DNA from: Leptasterias polaris
Lineage: Eukaryota > Echinodermata > Asteroidea > Forcipulatida > Asteriidae
Reading direction: 5' to 3'
DNA: 64,000 bases
Assembly (NCBI GenBank): GCA_037783415.1
Contig: JAZGTN010000120.1
Coordinates: 310,001 to 374,000, forward strand
Shown: in pieces, positions 1-12,300 of the stretch
Numbering within the stretch: the first letter of the stretch is position 1
Layout: each line of letters starts with the position of its first letter
Made by a program: the position numbers and the translations under genes
The notes under the pieces: generated by a model
What the model saw: the letters and a program-made list of their open reading frames with translations, nothing else
What the model was told of the DNA's origin: nothing
Databases searched by the model: none

Positions 1-58
1 TTTTAGTGAGAGTAATTTCCATTGTTATATGACAATGTAGTATTTACAGTCCTCTCAC

Positions 59-352
59 CTGAAAACTGAATTGGGCCCTTCCGAATCCACAGGGCAGGCA
101 CGGAATTGCTTAGGTCCGAGTGCAGTGTGCTCTAATTTGAGTCTCAGGAAACAGTCGTTGAGTCTCTGCCAAACATTGCAGATCCACTCCATGGCTCTGT
201 AGGATTGGTTATCAGAGGAAGGGAGCTTGCCGTGGGTGTGGTTGATCAGACGACGTAGGAGGTAACGGGGTAGCATGCTTGCCACTGGCTCCTTGTCATG
301 ATGGAACTGTACCCAGCGGAAACAGTGTTGAGTGGAGAGATCTAATCCCAAG
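59..352 (-). CDS. CTTNBP2: CTTNBP2 exon 16: lid-like C-terminal part, gene continues off window
   Basis: 294-nt exon, acceptor gccaaacag|CTTGGG and donor TTTTCAG|gtgaga, phase 2 in and 2 out. It encodes [59 protein letters not shown] and [13 protein letters not shown]. It matches vertebrate HFRWVQLRWDGEP, FLRRKVV, WALSVWRQLNSCLARL and LLGPKYFLSCPV. Bases 1-58 are the start of the next intron. The remaining exons and the stop codon are outside the window. Confidence 0.95.
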
Positions 353-3300
353 CTGTTTGGCAACAGAAATCAGCAATAAATGAAATGGTGTTTCAACGAA
401 AAATACATCAATTGTTTTTAGTTTTCTAAACATCATATTCAGTGGCTCAATGCAAGTCAAATCAGATATATATTCTGACTTGAATTTTACAAGTACATGC
501 TTATAATTTCTATTGCTGCAACTGAAACAAGAAACAATGATTTTTGGAATTGCTATTTTCTGAACCTTGACAGTATTACTCAACAGAACTATCTCTTTAG
601 AGGATTGAATGGCTTCTGACTGGCACCCCTGAACCAAGATATTAACAAAATAAGGAGACTGCCAATGAAGGGCTAGATAGTTCAGTTGGTGGAGTGAGGA
701 TTGAATGGCTTCTGACTGGCACCCCTGAACCAAGATATTGACAAAATAAGGAGACTGCCAATGAAGGGCTAGATAGTTCAGTTGGTGGAGTGAGGATTGA
801 ATGGCTTCTGACTGGCACCCCTGAACCAAGATATTGACAAAATAAGGAGACTGCCAATGAAGGGCTAGATAGTTCAGTTGGTGGAGTGAGGATTGAATGG
901 CTTCTGACTGGCACCCCTGAACCAAGATATTGACAAAATAAGGAGACTGTCAATGAAGGGCTAGATAGTTCAGTTGGTGGAGTGAGGATTGAATGGCTTC
1001 TGACTGGCACCCCTGAACCAAGATATTGACAAAATAAGGAGACTGCCAATGAAGGGCTAGATAGTTCAGTTGGTGGAGTGAGGATTGAATGGCTTCTGAC
1101 TGGCACCCCTGAACCAAGATATTGACAAAATAAGGAGACTGTCAATGAAGGGCTAGATAGTTCAGTTGGTGGAGTGCTGGCACATTAAAACAGAGGTCTA
1201 ATGTTGTAGTCCCGCTCTAATAATGTTTTCTATGTTCAACCCAAGTTTATTTTAATCAGTGAGCTTTTACTTCTTTTACCAATGATCATCAATCCCATAC
1301 TTTATCAACATTCTTATAGAGGGACATATTCACAATTGTAACAATTATATAGGGTTACGCTGTACATGTCTTTTTAAAAAGTTTGTCTCCTTTTACTCTT
1401 TAAGAAATGTTTAATGTTGTAAAGCACCTCAGGGTTGGTTCAGCGTGAGGCGCTCAATAAATCTAATTATTATTATCAGATTATTTTGAAGGACCTGAGA
1501 ACCTTTGAAGTCACAATACACTACCTGTTTTTATCCATGGTCCCAATGACAATGCACTCAGGGTGTAGATGGAACGGTCCATTCCCTTGCGGAGATGATA
1601 CCTGAACAGATCGTTGAGAGCCTCTATGCTCTAGACCCTTGAGTAGATCTGATAACACCCCTGGTAGAGTGGTCTTTTCCAGGTTGTCTAATACTAGGAT
1701 GGGTACAGTCTTAGATGCTGCTATGTCACCGATTGGTATGAACACACCTGAGTGAAGAGGGTGTTAAATCAATTAAGATGAACCCTTCACAGACCATAGC
1801 GGATTCAAACGGCCAGAATTGACCTACTTCCAATCACCAAAAAGAAAACAATTGGCCACAAGATTAAACTGTCATCCAATCAACAAAAAATCCACAATTG
1901 GCCACAAGATTAAACTGTCATCCAATCAACAAAAAAGCAGCAAATAAATAGCCACCAGATTTGACCTACTTCCAATTAACAAAAAAGTCAAAGTTAAGGT
2001 CATGTCAAGAATTGACAATATAAAACTCAATCAAGTTGGTTACTAAATGATGAATTTATCTGCAGCCAACCATACCAAAAATAACACAGCAAACCCTTTC
2101 TCTTAACAATAAGTGTAATTGGTTCTTTTACGTGCATTACACAACAATAAGGACTTATAGCTGTACGTCCCATCTGAAGGACAAAGCCAAGTGTCTTGCT
2201 CAAGGATCCCTGAACCCACACTCCAACACTTTGGGTCTGGTGTACTAGACCGCTCGACCAACCATACAACACTCCAGTGAGTCCCAGCTTGGTGATATTT
2301 GTAAGGACTCACCATTGCTACAAAGCAGCTTGGTTATCTCCTGTTGGGTTGTCTTGGATTGCAGCACTAGGTGTGTCACATGACTCTTGATCTTCAACTG
2401 ATAATGTTTAGTCTACAGGAAGAAGAGACGACAACAAGTTTCTTTGAAGACAGTGGTCATGTTTTATTAAAAAACAACAAATATAATTTATGTTTTGTCC
2501 GAAAATGCTGCGTACATATCAGGCTCATGTCGATGCAGCAACTGTAATACAACTGTGATTTGCAAATTTTCTCCAGATGCTAGTTCCTCAAATTGTTCAG
2601 TATTTCAGATAGACATTTCTGTGGAGAATTGATTCTGATATGAACTTATTAATCAATGAGTTTTTTAGATGAAAAATATTCAATCGTCTATCAATAAACA
2701 ATTATCAATCTTACATTCTACCAATAAAAGTATCTCTTCAAAAAGTTCCTGTTGATGACTTCACAGGTTATCTTGTTCCCAACAAATGATTTTTAATTCA
2801 ACTTTTGAAGCGGTATAACACCTTCATGTAAACTACAGGTGGTGTCGTCTTTTTAAAATATTTACCAATCTTTTGTGGAAAACAGCAGTTAGAATAAACC
2901 AGTCACAAGGTTTATTTTGAAAAAGAAATTATTATATTTCAACTTTTGTTAAAGACATTTTACCTTGACAAACTCAGCCAATTCCGAAGCCAGGTGTGTT
3001 TTTTCACTGCCAGCAAACCCATAGAAAACAACACTCTTGTATTGTTCAATCTGAGAATAAAACATTATAATGCATCACAAATAATGATAATAATAATAAT
3101 AATAATAATAATAATAGTGGCTTCTTATATAGCGCTCAGGTCCGTCACTGAGTGACGCTCAAGGCGCTTTAACATTATTACCCCTGGTCACTGGGCCATT
3201 TTATTTCATCCCTTAAACCATCTCAGCTCCCTTGGGAGTATACAGCCTGTGCTGCCAAACATGTAGCGCATCAAGCTAAATCAATCACAAGAACCATCTC

Positions 3301-6300
3301 TGCCCTCACAGGTACCCATTTACCCCTGGGTGATGAGAAGCAATTATAGTTAAGTGTCTTGCTCAAGGACACAAGTGTCACGACCGGGACTCGAACCCAC
3401 ACTCTGCTGATCAGAAACACCAGAGCTTGGATCAGAAACACCAGAGCTTGGATCAGAAACACCAGAGCTTGGATCAGAAACACCAGAGCTTGGATCAGAA
3501 ACACCAGAGCTTGGATCAGAAACACCAGAGCTTGGATAAACGCTGTTATATTCACATGTGAGGCCCAGAGTAATAACAATTAGATAACCCTGCCACCAAT
3601 GACCATCCAATATCATCCACTGTGGTATTGAATGATAGATAAACTATACCAGCCTGCAATATGATTTCATGTGGTGAATGCATCTACACAGTGCACAGTC
3701 AACCCTCCTACTGTCTGACCATTCAACATCACCCGCTGTGGTTTTTATGATAGATGCACTATGCCAGCCAGCAATAGGATATCATGTGGTAAATGCATCA
3801 ATACAGACACACATGTACAATGTTATAGTTCAGTGCACAGTTGTGCTACCATACACAACCCATGCAGTTGAATGGTTTCAAATGATTGGTCAACTCTCTG
3901 GAAAATGTTACCAAGATTAGGAGGGTTAAATGACACCCCTTTATGACTTATTGAACTCTCAATCTTACCAATCTGATGTAGTTCTGTAGTGTGGTTGATG
4001 GAATGAGCATCTGATAGGCAAGCTGGTCAACTCCTCCGACCTCAATCCCACGAAGATTAACTATGACCTCAGAGGTCAAACTGAACATCTCATAAGGTTG
4101 CATGCTCTTTGGGCCATCACCTACAGACCACTGTAAGTTACCTGCATTAGAAATGTATTTAAAAAAATTCAACCTTTGAATATCAGAATACAGTCTTTGT
4201 AACCTACATGTATTCATCTCTTTAAATTAAAACAAAACTTGGTGAGGTAAACTCATGACTACTTTGGGGGAGGGAGGGGAGGGAGGAAGGAAAGGGAGGG
4301 AGGGGGTCCGCAAAAGTAGTACTCTCTGTACGACCTGAACAATGTTGAAAAATGTGGACGATCCCAAATACTAATGTCACCCTCCAGAGGGTTATGGGGG
4401 TCTGTTCTAGTTTTGGAATACAAGTACAATACAATGCAATATTACAAATGCTGAAATTTAAACAAATTCTTTTTTTGCACTGTTTTTGACTGTGTACATG
4501 TAGTGTAGCCAGAACTTTCCTCACCTGCAACAAATGATTGAATGCTATTGGCATTGAGTCCTAAGTCATGGCCATATTCAGCACCCTCATCGGAGTTACA
4601 TTTATCACTTTCACTGTCATGATCAGATTTCAGTCGACCACAGCCTTCTAAATCCTAAAACAAATTGATCAAAAGTAAATCAGTACTCTCTGATTGAGAG
4701 CATAAACAAGATAGTTTGTGGTAAATTTGTAAACTTAAAGACGCCAAATTAAACCAGATGTTAAGGTGTGCTATAGGAAATGGGAAGCATAGCCTATTAC
4801 CAATGTAGGTTCGATTTTCAAGTGCTATTTCTATGAGAAGTGAGGATTGGAATGAACTTTCTCAGTCGGATTTAATTTTCTACCTTCCTATTCATTTACA
4901 CTGTGTTTAATAAAGATATAAACAAATGAAACTGTTTGCAACAACAAAATAGTTGTGAACAGTAGATGAATCTGAAAAGTGTTTGACTGAATACATTATT
5001 TCTTAAATAGGACTTGATTATGGATGTTTATATGGTTTGCAGTAACACCATGTGTATATCTACTTGCTGTGTAGATTATGTTCTTGAGAACTTGTCTTGC
5101 TATTTATTCTTCTGTCGCGGAGTAGATTTTCAGAATTCTGGAGACTTCGGGAGACTTCTCAGTATTGAACAGAACTGTACTGCTTATTAACTACTACCTG
5201 GGCGGAAGGCAGGAAAATCGGCCGGGACTTCTACTTTCGCTAGTGGATGGAGGGGACTTCTCGTTTTTAACTTTACTGCCGTGAAGTGAGTTTTTCATTG
5301 GTCTCAACATTTCAACTAGCTTGCTCTATTCATCATCTCTTTATTAGGACTTTTAACAGGCACGATATTTGGTACTTGAATAAAAGTAGAAACATTTTAT
5401 GGAGAACAAGGGCTAACCTACATGTAAATGTATCCATGGTGTAGGCTTTAAAGATTGCAAATCAGACTAAAGTAGGAAGAATACCATGCCTGATTTTAAG
5501 ACTGGCTTGAACACGACTAATTACTGGCACTGGGGTTTGATAAGAGACAAATGAAAATCCTGATAATAGACCCTTCCCATGAAATATGTAAATTGCACAT
5601 CACGCGTGCGCACTTACACCGTTGGTTGGCAAAATGATGGAACATTGCCCCTTTTTGTGTGGGGCTGATGGTGGCGTGACGCAGACGCGCTTGTGCGTCT
5701 ACTTAGTGCACAACTCTATGGCATTTGCCAACCAGCAGGGTCTGTACGCATGCGTGAATGTAATTAGCATATTTCATGGGAAGGGTCTATTGCAAGCTTT
5801 GTTCTCTTGGTGTAGCATGAGAGATCCTGAAAGACAAGGTTGTTACATTTTAGAGGATTTACACACCCACTCTGCTTCACCCACTCTGCTTCACCCACAA
5901 AGGCAAATTTTACGTTTGAACACAAATGCCCTTGTCTGTCTTCCTTTGATGGCAAAGTTATGTTTTTGAAGACAATTTTGTGTGTCAAAGAGAGAAACAA
6001 AATCTGAGAAAACAAATGTATGAAAAAATCCCTGAAATCAGAAAACAGCTAGCTAACTGGCTGATTCAGCTTCATTCCTTACCCTGGAGTGATTGGCTAA
6101 TACAGATGCCATGCAGCGGTCAAAGGTCATCCAGGTCATTCCAGGTCGTACAATTAACTGACCAATGACAAAGTGACGATTTTGTTCCTTCTGGTTGCTT
6201 AGTGAGTTGCTCGTGTTTCCACCCAGTTCCATCAATACTTGGACCATCTTTCCCTCTAATTAAGACAGAAAAATAAACAAATTATGCTAGCTTCCGAATA

Positions 6301-9300
6301 GCTCAAAATATTTGGCTGTCAGACAAACACTGATGCGATCCCCGCATCATCGGCACACCAAACCCGGTAGTAGTACAGTCAGTACAGGCGTGTAAACATA
6401 AAGCTTGGACATGTATGTGCACCTACGCTAGTAAAATTTGACCTGTTGTCTAAGATCCGGGTACTGAGCTTCTATTTTTAGGATGCTAGTGAATAGTACA
6501 ATTGAGAACAGTAAAGCACACAATACAGTTGCCCCCATGAATGTGTTACCACACACATCTACTTCTTAAAGAAGGTTAGCTTTTGCAAATGGGTACATCA
6601 ATGTAATTAAAGATTTCTCATGTACAGATCTAGTGCTGACATGTGGTACCAGCCCTTTAAGCATAGAATATCTTTTATAAGAATATCGTATCCTCCCTTT
6701 GAGGTCATAAAATAAAGCTTCCAGTAAAGAGTTTTGACGACATGGTTGGTGTAGTGGTATCTTGCCTCGCCTTCCACCTATGGGACCCCGGTTCGAATCC
6801 CACCTGGGGCACTATGTGGATTGGGTTTTCAGTCCCTGCCTGATCGCGTGGGTTTTCCCTGGAATAATTCTCTGAGGTTTTCCTCCCACATCTAAAACTG
6901 AAACTTCCTTCATTGTCTTCTCTTCACTTTATACCATCCTGTTATTGGCGACTTGATCGCTGTTGGATTTGGTTAATAAATAAATAAAAATAAATAAATA
7001 TGATTTTTTACAAGAAAGTTATAACAAAAACAGTATATATATATTTTTTTCATAATTTTGGGTTGAACAAAGACAAATTGATTGGAGTGGGACTGAACCT
7101 GAGACCTCCAGGTTACCATGCTCGTGCTCTACCAACTGAGCTAGATAGCCCTATGTTGGCAGTCTCCCTATTTTGTCAATAACTTTGTTCAGTGGTGCCA
7201 GTCAGAAGCCATACAATAGTTAGCTGCCGTGTAGCCAAGGATCACACCCAAGTATACGATACAACCTGGGAAGTGGCAGCCAGGGGATCACCTTAATAAG
7301 GGATGTAAATTTGTATTTCAAATATCAAGCAATAAGCCAGTTTTGGTGGTCTCCCTACTTTGTCATTATCTTTCTTTGATTACACAATGCACACAATCCA
7401 CAATTTGTTGAATCACTGATGTATAATGACCTTCAGGTTTGTTCACATACCTAAACTCAAGAGGAATTCCTTGCAAAAATCTGTGGCCACATCGCTTGGA
7501 GTTCTTCGCCATTTGTCCTTAGCATCTAATTCCAGGTTGCCATAGTTACACAGCATCTCTAGACATTCCTGAAACCAAAATAGAGGAAAGCTTGTCATAC
7601 GATTCAACAAAAATAACATAATTGTTCCCTTTAAAGGAGTTGGGGATTCACAAAAGATTTTAGCCTTTGGGAAAGACTCCAAACCTGAGGCCATTAATTT
7701 AGCCTTTGAGAAAGACTCCAAACCTGAGGCCATTAATTTAGCCTTTGAGAAAGACTCCAAACCTGAGGCCATTAATTTAGCCTTTGAGAAAGACTCCAAA
7801 CCTGAGGCCATTAATTTAGCCTTTGAGAAAGACTCCAAACCTGAGGCCATTAATTTAGCCTTTGAGAAAGACTCCAAACCTGAGGCCATTAATTTAGCCT
7901 TTGAGAAAGACTCCAAACCTGAGGCCATTAATTTAGCCTTTGAGAAAGACTCCAAACCTGAGGCCATTAATTTAGCCTTTGAGAAAGACTCCAAACCTGA
8001 GGCCATTAATTTCCTTTTCATTTGATAACACCCACATATGACCAGAACCCGATTTCTCAAAACACAAAGATTTATCTGAAAATGAGTTGTCAATATTGAT
8101 CAGTCTTAGGTCTTTGTGAAATCCAGCCCTGATCTCAGATATCAGAAAACAAGGCAAAGTCTCTCTGAAAAATTGTGACCTTATTATTATGACCTTACAA
8201 TCCAATAAGAAACAATGGTTTAACTATTAACACATCAACATAAAGAAATGCACAACTTTCTGGAATCTAAGCATATTCTGGTAAATATTTTAAATAAAAT
8301 GCATTTGAATTCATTAAGTAGATCTGTTACTGCTGAAAACCCAAACAGTTATTGATTCAGTTTAAACAGAAATGTAATGTAGGTCATAAATATATACACC
8401 TCTAAATAAATATCCAATTAATAGCATGTCCTTTACACCGTGCAAGCCTCATGCATAATAGAACATTGGTAACCTTGGTAACCTTGGGTTTCCCGCAGAT
8501 ATTGCTTCAATGTGTGAAGGAAACAACTTTGTGCACTTTCATGAGCACCACAGACTTTCACAGTCTACTGTAATTATCCTTGTAATCAAATCTTACTTTT
8601 TGTCCCATTGAAGCCGCAACATGAGCCACTGTCCATCCTTCCTGGTCAGCGATATTCAGCAGCTCAGGCAATACCAGCCTATCATCCGACTGGCTGTTGT
8701 TATCTGGAAGAGTCTTAGTGGCAGGAGTGGGATCATCAAGACTAGCGTTTGTTTTATGGTAGAGCAGTACTTGGAGGCACTTTGTGTGGTTGTATCTTGC
8801 CGCACAGTGTAAGGGTGTCCATCCAGCCTGAACAAAAATGGATAAAAGTAATCAATGTTAAACCAAGAAGTAAATTTCTGCCATTTTCAAAATAAAATTG
8901 CTATGGAAAGGCAATAGGATGATGAGTATACCGGTACAGTCCATTCAATACAATGTGATCAGAATATCATAACGCCTTTGACTGATCTTGTCTGGTTAGG
9001 TCAAGTAACATGAATAACAATCATGATTTAACACAAAATTATATCAAAAATAAAATAAACAAATGTATAAAAGGGTTATCAAATGGGTTTATCATATCTA
9101 GCCCTACACAAATTACCAGTAATATTGCCTTGCAAAACGAAATGTTGAAACAAAATCTTATCTGACAGACATTCCAATCATCAACTCAACAGTTGGTCAT
9201 TGGCACCAGTGTGTGTGTAGAATGTATGGTTTGAAAGCAGAGTCTTTTGGAACGGTAAATTCATTCCCGTCCTCTAGTTTCTAATAAACACACCATACAG

Positions 9301-12300
9301 CCAATGTGTGACAATGTGGTCAGGTTTTAGTAAAAACAACAAAATCGCTTTAGATTTTGTCAAGGATTGTGTGTATGTTCATAAATGTGGTTATCTCTAT
9401 TATGAGAATTGGAAAAAAAATAAAAAATGACAGGCCAGTATTTTAGATGGAAATATTTCTCTGAAGGATTTGTAGCAGTAGTATGAATTTTATATTCAGA
9501 GAGCTTTCACATTGGAAGCAAATTATCAATCCTATACGTTATCTCAAATTTGAAGTGGCTGAGCACAAGAGTTGCCAATCCTACCTTAGTGAGACAGTCT
9601 CTAGTTGCTCCACAGTCAATAAGGGTTCTGACACAGTTAGCATGACCATTGGCTGCAGCCCAGTGAAGGGGGTGCCATCCGAGGGAGTCTGGGGTGCAAG
9701 GGTTGCAGTTTCTTTCAAGGAGTAAATTTAAGCAGCTGTAGCAAGGAGAGAAAAAACAAACTGTCCTGATCCACTCAGTCAAATGTTTACAGTTACATTT
9801 GGGGTTTTCACAGAAACTGCAGCAGGGCCCAATCTCATGGCTCTGTTTACAGTGGAATTCTGCGCTTATGATCACCATTCTTGGATTGACAGCATTAGCA
9901 CCATGTATCTGTGTAAGCAAAGAGTGCTTAATAGTAACATGAATTTTGCACTGCCAATAGCACTCTTTAACCTGTGAAATATGCTAATCTTAATAAGCAC
10001 TATCTTTCTACTACCCTAAGCAAAGATTATTTGCTTACGGTAAGCAGAACCATGAAGTTGGGCCCTGACCTTTGAATAAAGGCAGTGAACATGGTTGTTA
10101 TTTGTTTTCTCATTCTAAAACAAAGTGACAACCTATAAAGACCTCGTTCAAAAAAGCAGTAGACACTTCCAATAAAATGCCTTCACTAATAGAAGATTTC
10201 TTACAGGGACTGTTAAATGGGGATAAGTGATGGGGAACATACGTCAACAAATGTACTGGTAGCGTTTGCGGTTGCACAATGTACATGAACAATTTCTCTC
10301 AGAGTTGTGGTGGTTCTGAAAAGAATGGGTTGTAAAACAACTCAACGTTTTGATCAGTGCACTTGAGATTTCTTGTACCCTTATTTGACTTCAGAAAGCA
10401 TTCAAAATTCATTTCAACACACTTAAAAGTTTCTTTTTGCTAAATTTGGAAAAAGAAGTTGAACTTTACATTACGGGGAAATATTTTCAAGTAATGATTT
10501 TGATGTCATTCAATTAATTTTGTCCATTGTCAGCAGAATCTCTTGATAAGTCTTTGAAAAAGACTCATTTGGGTCAAAACTTCAAGCCATTGTGACTTTC
10601 AGCATTAAAACCACAGGTTATTTTGGTTGGTAAACAGTTTGCAACACCTTTCTCCAACAGTCTAATTTCACACTGAATAAGATAATAATAATAATAATAA
10701 TAATAACTAGTTCTTATATAGTGCATTTCACAATAACGGTATCAATGTGCTTTACATTAGTGCCCTGGTCATTGGGCCAATAACATTCCTTTAATCTTTC
10801 TCAGCTCCCTGGGGAGTATACAGCCCGGGCTGCAGTGATGGCGCTCCGAAGGCTTTTTCAAACACAATAATTATCAACCTCTACCCTTGCAGGTACCCAT
10901 TTATACCCCTGGGTGAAGAGAAGCAATTATAGCAAATTGTCTTGCTCAAGGAAACAAGCGTCATGACTGGGACTCGAACCCACACCCCGATGACTAAACC
11001 ACCAGAACTTTAATCCGATGCTCTTAACCACTCGGCCATGACACCATACAGATGTTAGGATTTGATTTACCTATCATGGCCTTCTGCAGCAGCACCATGT
11101 AGTGGTGTGAAGCCATCCAGTCTAGGTATATTAACATCACCTCCAAGATCTAAAAGTAATTCTAAACAATCTGCGGATAGAAAAAAACAACACAAACTAA
11201 CAATTATTAAAAGCACACAAAAAGCCTCAGTATCAAAAGGGAAGGAACAGCCCAGTTTCATAGAGCTGCTTAAGCACAACAAGTAGCCAAGCACAACAAA
11301 ATTATTCCAACCAGAATAAGGTTACCAGCCAAAATACCGTGTCACATGCACCATTTCTGACTGGTATCCTGCTCATTTTTGAGCAAAGATTTCTGCTTAA
11401 GCGGCTCTATGAACTGGGCCTTAATTTGTATGCTACTACTTAGCTTGTAATTCTGCATTTACAGCCCATTATTCTGTTAGTAAATCATTATGTCTGCCTG
11501 CTCGCATCTACTGCATGACCAAATTTGTTGCTACTTTCAGCTCCAAAGCTGGCATACATTTGTATAAAATTTTACCCCCAAAAAACATATATTTCATCGG
11601 TCAAAGGTATTTCTTATGACAGAAGCTTGTAATTCTGAGTAGACCTCATGTTCTGAAAAACGTATGTAAAAGCCAAATCCGATTCCCAATTTGTTACTAA
11701 ACATAAATGCTCTTACAATAACTAGCTCAATGCAATTGCTACAGGCACCTGGTAATTGTTGGAGTCAGTTTGTGCTCTGGTGTATGGTGGCACAACTGTG
11801 CACAGAAATAACTGTGCACTGCATAGATGCATTAACCACATGATACCAAAATGCAGGCTGGCATAGTTCATCTATTGTTCAAAATCACAGTGGATGATAT
11901 TGAATGGGCAAACAGTACAAGGATTAAAATAAACATACCTTGTGATTAGACTGTTAATGTTTTCAAGTTTTTGGTTGAGTTAAAATATGTGCATATAATT
12001 TTAAGGGAAAAATGGAGTTACATATTCACAGAGGACTAAAGAAATATTCTTTCAAAAAAGATGAAATCATTTCAAAGATTTCTTTGACACCACATTTTTC
12101 AATTACTACATTATGCAGGTATTACTTGAAAACTGCATTCATATATTAACAAAATGACATCCAAAAAGTCTGATAGCACATGGCATTCCCGACATACACT
12201 TACAGCTCATTCCATGACGTCAATAAAATTTATGCACAAAATTACCCATCATAAAACTGTCAGTGCCACATGTCAGTTGGAATTTGTCATGTGTAACACA

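Noticed and set aside
642..1145. 167-codon open frame on the minus strand
   Set aside because: It is the 96-bp tandem array read in one frame; there is no start context, family resemblance or splice fit.
6741..6815. tRNA gene (A and B boxes present)
   Set aside because: Acceptor and anticodon stems do not pair and the copy continues into a SINE-like body; the same holds for 7090-7153 and 35605-35680.
7569..8093. 216-codon minus frame over the 39-bp array
   Set aside because: Only its last part (7568-7451) is real, as CTTNBP2 exon 9; the rest is minisatellite.
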